64,000 bases of DNA from Poteriospumella lacustris (Eukaryota > Sar > Chrysophyceae > Chromulinales > Dinobryaceae). Each line of letters begins with the position of its first letter. Within the stretch, counting starts at the first letter, position 1. Under the pieces are notes generated by a model that did no database searches, was not told where the DNA came from, and worked only from the letters and a program-made list of their open reading frames with translations. Positions 59,204 through 64,000 of the stretch are shown here, piece by piece. The DNA lies in NCBI GenBank assembly GCA_008000375.1, contig SMOI01000163.1:1-64000 (forward strand), written 5' to 3'. Made by a program: the position numbers and the translations under genes.

Positions 59204-59952
59204 AAACGCCATGGCCCCGTCACCCCTCGCACCCACCTTGTGCGTCGGCATGTGCCAGGGATGCTGATCAGAATACGGACCCGTTCTGCCTGTGCCCCAG
59301 GACACCCCGTACGTCTGCCTGTATCGTCTGCTGTGCCACAGCCGCGTATCATACACCACCAAGAACAGTCGCGAGACTCCAGCGGAAGCCGCCTTGCGTG
59401 TTGATCCGTTGGAGGCGATGCCGATGACCGTGAGCGATCGCCCTGTCGAAGGTGTTGTGTCTTCTGTTGTAACCTTCGCTATCGACCTCCTTGTGTTGTT
59501 TCACTCCCCACCGAGCACACAGCGCGACCGCGCATACTACCGGGTACCTTGTCCGGCACCGGCGAAGAGGGCGAACGAAAGGGGTTATTAGTGTACATAC
59601 TTAGTTTATTAGTGTACATACACGACGAGAGTGTATGTGTCACCGGATGAACCACGAAGGTTGGCGGTCAGAGAGGCAGTTCCGCACGGTAGGACACCCT
59701 CCCCGCCCAATGTTCAAAAGGAAGACGCAACGCCTGTCGACAAACGGCAGGGAATGGCAACTGATAGCAGAGACTCCACGCAAAACAAGACCGACGAAAG
59801 AGATGGAGCCCTCCGACGTTACGACTGGGCAAGCCCTTCATTGAGACGCCAGCTCATGCGACAGCCAAGACGGATAGATGGGGAGAGGATGAGTGAAAGC
59901 GAGGGGGAAATGGTGGCCTTAAGCTGCACCGAAATGGCCAGGGGTCGTTCGC
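59204..59952. other. Intergenic, NTPase 3' flank
   Basis: A 749-base interval between two convergent genes. A repeated TTAGTGTACATAC phrase occurs at about 59588-59621. No gene was supported. Confidence 0.5.
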
Positions 59953-60566
59953 TTAGAAAGAACGAGCCTGGCACTGCCGCAGGGCGATGAAGTAGACGTC
60001 GCAGTTGCCGGAGTTGGAGGGGTTCTCCTGCAGACAGCGCATGAACTCGGCGTGATCCGTCTCGCATCCCTTCGGAGCAAAAGGAACAGGAACAGGGACA
60101 GGGGCTTGCACGGCAGGGACAGCAGGAGTCGCAAGCGCAGGCGCAGGGGCGGACGAACCACCTCCCATGACACTGTTCACGACATTGCGCGCGATGGCAG
60201 AGCCAGTTCCTAAGGCGAAACCCTCAGCCATCGTTCTGCCGAGACCGCCAAGAAGGCCGCCACTTTGTTGAGGAGGGGCCATCTGCATCGGAGCCGGAGC
60301 CTGAGCCGGGGCAGGGGCAGGGGTAGGGGCAGGGGCTGGAGCAGTGGTGCTGGTGCTGGTGTGGTGCTGAGGAGGAGGAGCCATTCTGACAGTAGGGGCA
60401 GGAGCCGTAGTAGATGCACGTCTAGCAGGGGCAGGCTTGGACTTAAAACCATACAGAAAGCGAAATCAGCCTACCTTCCTCAAAATCGACAAGTGCATTT
60501 CACCATCCAACTTACCGAAGAACGAGGACGCGAACGAGAACTAGAACTAGAACGAGAACGAGCCAT
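59953..60566 (-). CDS. Twin CX9C mitochondrial protein, CHCHD2/CHCHD10/Mix17-like
   Basis: Two exons in gene order: 60566..60516 and 60441..59953 (GTAAGT donor, 74-nt intron), 179 residues. The first exon encodes MARSRSSSSSRSRPRSS, the typical Ser/Arg start of this family. The second has Pro/Ala-rich low complexity, then a hydrophobic Gly-rich helix (GLGRTMAEGFALGTGSAIA) and two CX9C motifs (CETDHAEFMRC and CDVYFIALRQC). Such proteins are imported into the mitochondrial intermembrane space by Mia40-type oxidative folding and act in cristae organisation and respiration. Length and order match CHCHD2/10 closely. Confidence 0.88.
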
Positions 60567-60706
60567 CTTTTTACTTTTGCAAAAAAGCGTTAGGTGAAGT
60601 GAATAGAATATGCAACTAAGCTTTCGCTTCTGAATTGCATTGGTCCATTCAGCGGCACCCTCACGCGTCGGCTGTTAGGAAAGCTTCGGTGCCTTCTTTT
60701 TCGCGA

Positions 60707-60912
60707 CTGTGACATGTGACATGTGACAGACAGGTAACAGGTGACATGACAGGTGATAGATGATAGGTAGGTGACAGGTGACAGGTGACAGGTGACAGGT
60801 GACAGGTGACAGGTGACAGGTGACAGGTGACAGGTGACAGGTGACAGGTAGGTGACAGGTGACAGGTGACAGGTGACAGGTGACAGGTGACAGGTGACAT
60901 GTGACATGTAAC
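60707..60912. repeat. Heptamer minisatellite, AGGTGAC units
   Basis: Roughly 25 tandem units of AGGTGAC and variants (ATGTGAC at both ends, a TAGGTGAC interruption near 60768 and 60847). The array is 7-periodic, so it is open in several frames on both strands without coding meaning. Confidence 0.95.
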
Positions 60913-61137
60913 ATCGGCCATGGAGCAGTTCCGAGCAGCAGCAGTGGACTGCGACGGATCGAAACCAGCTTGGCCACAACGAACACATTGGTAGCCTGCA
61001 CTGGTACAAGCTGACCGACCATTGTACCATGCAAACCAACGAGGTCACGCGTACGCTGGTAGGGAGGTGTGCTGCTCTTCTGCGGCCGTCGATACACAGG
61101 CCATGATCCCCTCACGACCTTCGGGCCATGGACGAGG

Positions 61138-61236
61138 CAGTGGGTGTCTGAGGTCATGACTGCACAGAGACAGTGACTAACATATCGAGGCGCATTGGAG
61201 GTTGGTTACGTTGACACGATTAGACTAGAGCGCACG
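61138..61236. repeat. Diverged repeat, copy 1
   Basis: This stretch shares many blocks (ATCGAGGCGCAT-GGAGGTT, GAGCGCACG, GTCATGAC-GCA) in the same order with 63638-63741. Each copy lies left of a minus-strand DUF285 fragment, so they appear to be matching 3' flanks of two paralogues. Confidence 0.65.
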
Positions 61237-61371
61237 GCTACGTGGCCGCGATAACGAGGCATTGCCCATTGAATTAATTGCGAGAATCCCCCACAATGAT
61301 AGACACAGGTACATTTAGGGTACAGTATCTGAGGTATCTGACAGGCGACGATCGAAGCTGCGGGTGGCGGG

Positions 61372-61870
61372 CTAGTTGGTGTAGGCTAGTTTGTTTCTGG
61401 CTGGTAAACACATACTTGAGATCATGTCTGCCACCGTAAGGTTCCAGCGATCCAGCGGCTGGGTGAAGATGTTGAACATGTTGGCGGTGTTTCTAATTTG
61501 AAAGACATCCCAGCCGTTGAGTGACTGGTTGAAGGTGAAGGTGACAAGTCTCAACTGTTGGTGGGAGTTAGTCATTTCCTAGAACAATCAGTACATATTT
61601 TTTACCGTGTGCCAACAGGCGGTTTGTCGGTCTCGGTGGATGTGAATATTTATCGCATTGTTGTTACTTGTCCAACCGTTGCTGGTGTTGTCCAACGCCT
61701 CCCCCCCCCCCACGAGGAAGTCTTTAATAAGTTGCCGTAGGCCATACGGTAACACGCGTACAGTGCAGCTCCACACATCGAAGAAAACACATCTCCACGA
61801 GATTGAGTAGCTGTCGACAGTTCTTGGTCCTGTCAGTTGACGTCAGCGGCAAACGACACTGGTTTACGCC
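61372..61870 (-). pseudogene. Decayed DUF285/BspA-like gene remnant
   Basis: On the minus strand, 61870 to 61372 holds in order but in different frames: RQLLNLVEMCFLRC, then VLPYGLRQLIKDFLVGGGEALDN, then FNQSLNGWDVFQI and FTQPLDRWNLTVADM. These match the N-terminal region and repeats of the plus-strand gene at 61934 (FPYGIRQLIKEFLGALDN). The middle repeats are deleted and several frameshifts are needed. It is a head-to-head relic of an inverted paralogue. Confidence 0.7.
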
Positions 61871-61933
61871 GACAAACGATAAGCGACAAACGACCAGAAC
61901 AGGTGACGACGACAAACGACAAACGAACGGGAA

Positions 61934-62866
61934 ATGGACCACCCTCCTCATTATGTAACGGTGACTGAACCACTCATGCCATTGTGGACTTTCCATCTGC
62001 AAAGGTTCATTCACTATTGCTCAGACATGACCCGTAGTGAACTGTTCCATCTCGTCGACTTGTGCCTTCTCCACCGGACAGACAGGCTTCGTCAGTGTGT
62101 ATTTCCGTACGGTATCCGTCAACTGATCAAAGAGTTCCTAGGGGCACTGGACAATATCAGCATTCGCACAGCCGTCAAACTATGGATAGAGAACCACGAT
62201 GATGCCATCGCTCTCTATGGTCATATATCTCTGTGGGATACACATCGTGTGACCGACATGAGCAGGCTATTCGACGATCAACGATCCTTCAACGACGACA
62301 TCAGTGGGTGGGACGTGTCGATGGTGACCACTTTAAGATACATGTTTTATACCGCATACGCTTTCAACCAGCCCATAGGCAAGTGGAATACCTCCAATGT
62401 CACAGATATGAGCTGTGTGTTCTTTTACGCAATCGCCTTCAACCAACCATTGGAAGACTGGGACGTGTCGTCTGTCAGGAATATGAAGCACTTGTTTTGC
62501 GGCGCATTTGCTTTTCACCAGCCGCTGTCGCAGTGGAGTGTCTCCTCTGTGAAAGATATGAGGTTTATGTTTTGCCTTACCTCAGCGTTTAACCAGCCTC
62601 TCAACGACTGGGATGTGTCTCGGGTTCACAGCACCCGCTGCATGTTCTATGGTGCAAGGGCATTTAACCAGCCGCTGGACCAGTGGAACCTCGCTGCCGC
62701 CACTGACATCTCAGTTATGTTTCAGTCGACCATTTCGTTCAACCAGCCGCTCGTGTCGTGGAACCTCGCGTCGATTCCTCAGAAGAAGAGAGTGATTCTA
62801 AACGCCGTCGCCTACCGTCAGCCGGAGACGATTGCGGTGTTGCGGGCTGCGGGGTACAGCGACTGA
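61934..62866 (+). CDS. Short DUF285/BspA-like protein D
   Basis: A single exon of 310 residues. The N-terminal 90 residues (LVDLCLLHRTDRLRQCVFPY, GIRQLIKEFLGALDNISIR) differ from proteins A-C. They are followed by seven to eight DUF285 units (MFYTAYAFNQPIGKWNTSN and similar) and a short end ILNAVAYRQPETIAVLRAAG. The motif CGACAAACGA recurs several times just upstream (61870-61925). No signal peptide was seen. It represents a second DUF285 subfamily in the window. Function is unknown. Confidence 0.8.
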   Translation: MDHPPHYVTVTEPLMPLWTFHLQRFIHYCSDMTRSELFHLVDLCLLHRTDRLRQCVFPYGIRQLIKEFLGALDNISIRTAVKLWIENHDDAIALYGHISLWDTHRVTDMSRLFDDQRSFNDDISGWDVSMVTTLRYMFYTAYAFNQPIGKWNTSNVTDMSCVFFYAIAFNQPLEDWDVSSVRNMKHLFCGAFAFHQPLSQWSVSSVKDMRFMFCLTSAFNQPLNDWDVSRVHSTRCMFYGARAFNQPLDQWNLAAATDISVMFQSTISFNQPLVSWNLASIPQKKRVILNAVAYRQPETIAVLRAAGYSD

Positions 62867-63879
62867 CCATTGGTGGCGGGCAGTGCTATCCAGTGACGTG
62901 TAGTTCTGCGTGGGTAGAGAATTCATACTGTAGCATCTCACCGATGTCGTGTACCGTCCGCTGGGGCCGGAACGGTACCCCCGTCAGAGTGAGATTCCCT
63001 GTGTAAGCTATACTAGTATACGAGTATCATGTACGTAGCCTCTGTACGGCTCCCATCAAAGTGCCAGCCGATATACCGCCACTCCCTCGTATCCTCTATT
63101 TAGCTTCACCGAAACTCCAAGTGCGAGATTGCGCAAACTGCGATAAATCGGCTGCTCGCTCCCATCAAACTCCACTTTCCAAACTCCACCTAACTCGTTT
63201 TTTCCAAACGTCCACTACGTGTTGTCAGGAGAGTGGACTTATCTTTTCCAATCCTTTCGAGAGTTTCTAGTCGTGCGTTTCTGGTTTGGCCCAATATCGC
63301 ACTTGGAGGTTTGGGAAGCAAAATAGTGGAAACCTGAGAGTGACCGCACTGTCTCACCGTGGACTGCGAACTGCGAACTGCGATGGGGCCAAGCGTGTGT
63401 CCGTCCGTGTCGTCTTTCCACCCGCCGCTGCCTCATCGGGGGATGGTTACCTGTTGTGTCGGTCACGGGTGCATCAGTCGCTGGGCGCTTAGGAGTCTCG
63501 CCAGATGTCACATAGAAACGGTATGTCCTACGAAGCATCAGTGAACCGGTAGTGCTATCTGCGCTGTTAGTGGGCAAGAAACCTGGATGGTTTCTGTGGT
63601 GGACGGCATCGGTGACTGGAAGGTGTCTGAGGCACCAGGCAGTGGCTGTCGGAAGTCATGACCGCATAGAGGCAGAGAATATCAGATCGAGGCGCATCGG
63701 AGGTTCCTAGTGATGGGTTCCGTCGACGATCTGAGCTAGGAGCGCACGTTTGTGTGGCTGTGCGCCACCCCCGTCACAGACGTCTTAGATCAGGTTACAG
63801 TTACCACAGAACGTATCCCACACGTCATCAGTGCAGCTCATCAGATAAGACTGCACCAACTCTCCAGTAGAATCAGACG
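62867..63879. other. Intergenic, right-hand region
   Basis: A 1013-base interval without a supported gene. It includes copy 2 of the diverged repeat (63638-63741). Confidence 0.5.
63638..63741. repeat. Diverged repeat, copy 2
   Basis: Partner of 61138-61236. Substitutions and small indels are spread throughout, so the duplication is old. Confidence 0.65.
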
Positions 63880-64000
63880 CTAAGAGAACTGCCGTAGAGA
63901 CGGACAACAGCCTGCCGACTCAAACATACCCTGTGTATCGGTGCGAAGCGACACCCTAAACGTGTCAAATGGCTGGTTATACGACTTGGCGCGATAAAAC
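63880..64000 (-). CDS. DUF285/BspA-like gene, 3' end (continues beyond window)
   Basis: Minus-strand frame from the right edge reads FYRAKSYNQPFDTFRVS, then GMFESAG, and ends at a TAG (63882-63880). The FYxAxSxNQPxDxFxVS pattern is a DUF285 repeat with Trp replaced by Phe. It is too short to appear among long ORFs. It may be a live gene's C-terminus or another fragment. Confidence 0.6.
   Translation of the reverse strand, partial: FYRAKSYNQPFDTFRVSLRTDTQGMFESAGCCPSLRQFS

Larger units (their letters stand above)
60567..61371. other. Interval with minisatellite
   Basis: An 805-base interval dominated by the AGGTGAC minisatellite. The remainder, about 60913-61371, includes a segment with diverged similarity to 63638-63741. 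Confidence 0.55.

Noticed and set aside
60590-61157. Minus-strand ORFs with HLSPVTC repeats
   Set aside because: They are translations of the AGGTGAC minisatellite. Seven-base periodicity gives open frames in every phase and no gene evidence exists.
1-64000. CRISPR arrays, bacterial operons, riboswitches, rRNA
   Set aside because: The spliced eukaryotic genes exclude a prokaryotic reading. The only regular arrays are a microsatellite and a minisatellite, and no rRNA-like conserved stretch was seen. tRNA genes could not be excluded by eye.

Overview
The window is nuclear DNA of a unicellular eukaryote. Genes are spaced and monocistronic. Most are interrupted by short GT-AG introns of about 55-125 nt, for example in the CPSase, p24, myosin, WDR90-like, peroxiredoxin and MSH1-like genes. 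The gene content points to a flagellated protist: an outer dynein arm docking-complex protein, a WDR90/POC16-like protein with a CFA20 domain and a WW-domain protein of ciliary type. A MutS fused to GIY-YIG (MSH1 type), DUF285/BspA-like repeat proteins and a crinkler-like NTPase are compatible with a stramenopile, haptophyte or similar lineage, but I cannot name the species.

Layout. 1-7.4 kb: a WW/EF-hand-like protein (5' end outside the window) and a four-exon glutamine-dependent carbamoyl-phosphate synthase. 7.8-10.7 kb: a single-pass membrane protein with repeated beta-type ectodomains and a Cys-rich stalk. 10.7-13.8 kb: gene-poor, with a possible crinkler-like remnant and one small secreted ORF. 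13.8-37 kb: a dense housekeeping block holding a p24 cargo receptor, the ODA docking protein (-), a myosin with an unusual C-terminal tail (-), signal peptide peptidase (-), a very large WDR90-like protein (-), a Prx5-type peroxiredoxin (-) and a mitochondrial Tim44/mL45-like protein (-). Much of this block is GC-rich, which produces very long spurious antisense ORFs.

37-52.3 kb: a complete MSH1-like gene followed by a DUF285 repeat gene. The 3' two thirds of MSH1, the DUF285 gene and the flanking DNA (38334 to about 45440) are repeated in direct orientation at 45644 to about 52310. The second copy of MSH1 has lost the mismatch-recognition N-terminus but keeps open ATPase and GIY-YIG exons. 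A central tract of about 1.9 kb looks identical between the copies while the flanks have diverged, which suggests gene conversion.

52.3-64 kb: a fast-evolving accessory region with a DUF1336 (EDR2-like) pseudogene, a frameshifted DUF285 gene (-), a crinkler-like P-loop NTPase (+), a CHCHD2/10-like twin-CX9C protein (-), a heptamer minisatellite, and further DUF285 genes and fragments up to the right edge.

The housekeeping genes have no operon-like relationship. The coherent biological story is the MSH1/DUF285 segmental duplication and the DUF285 cluster, which contains intact, truncated, frameshifted and decayed members on both strands and a recurrent linker domain that I do not recognise. 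All exon structures were worked out by eye from splice consensus and reading frame; no alignments or searches were run.
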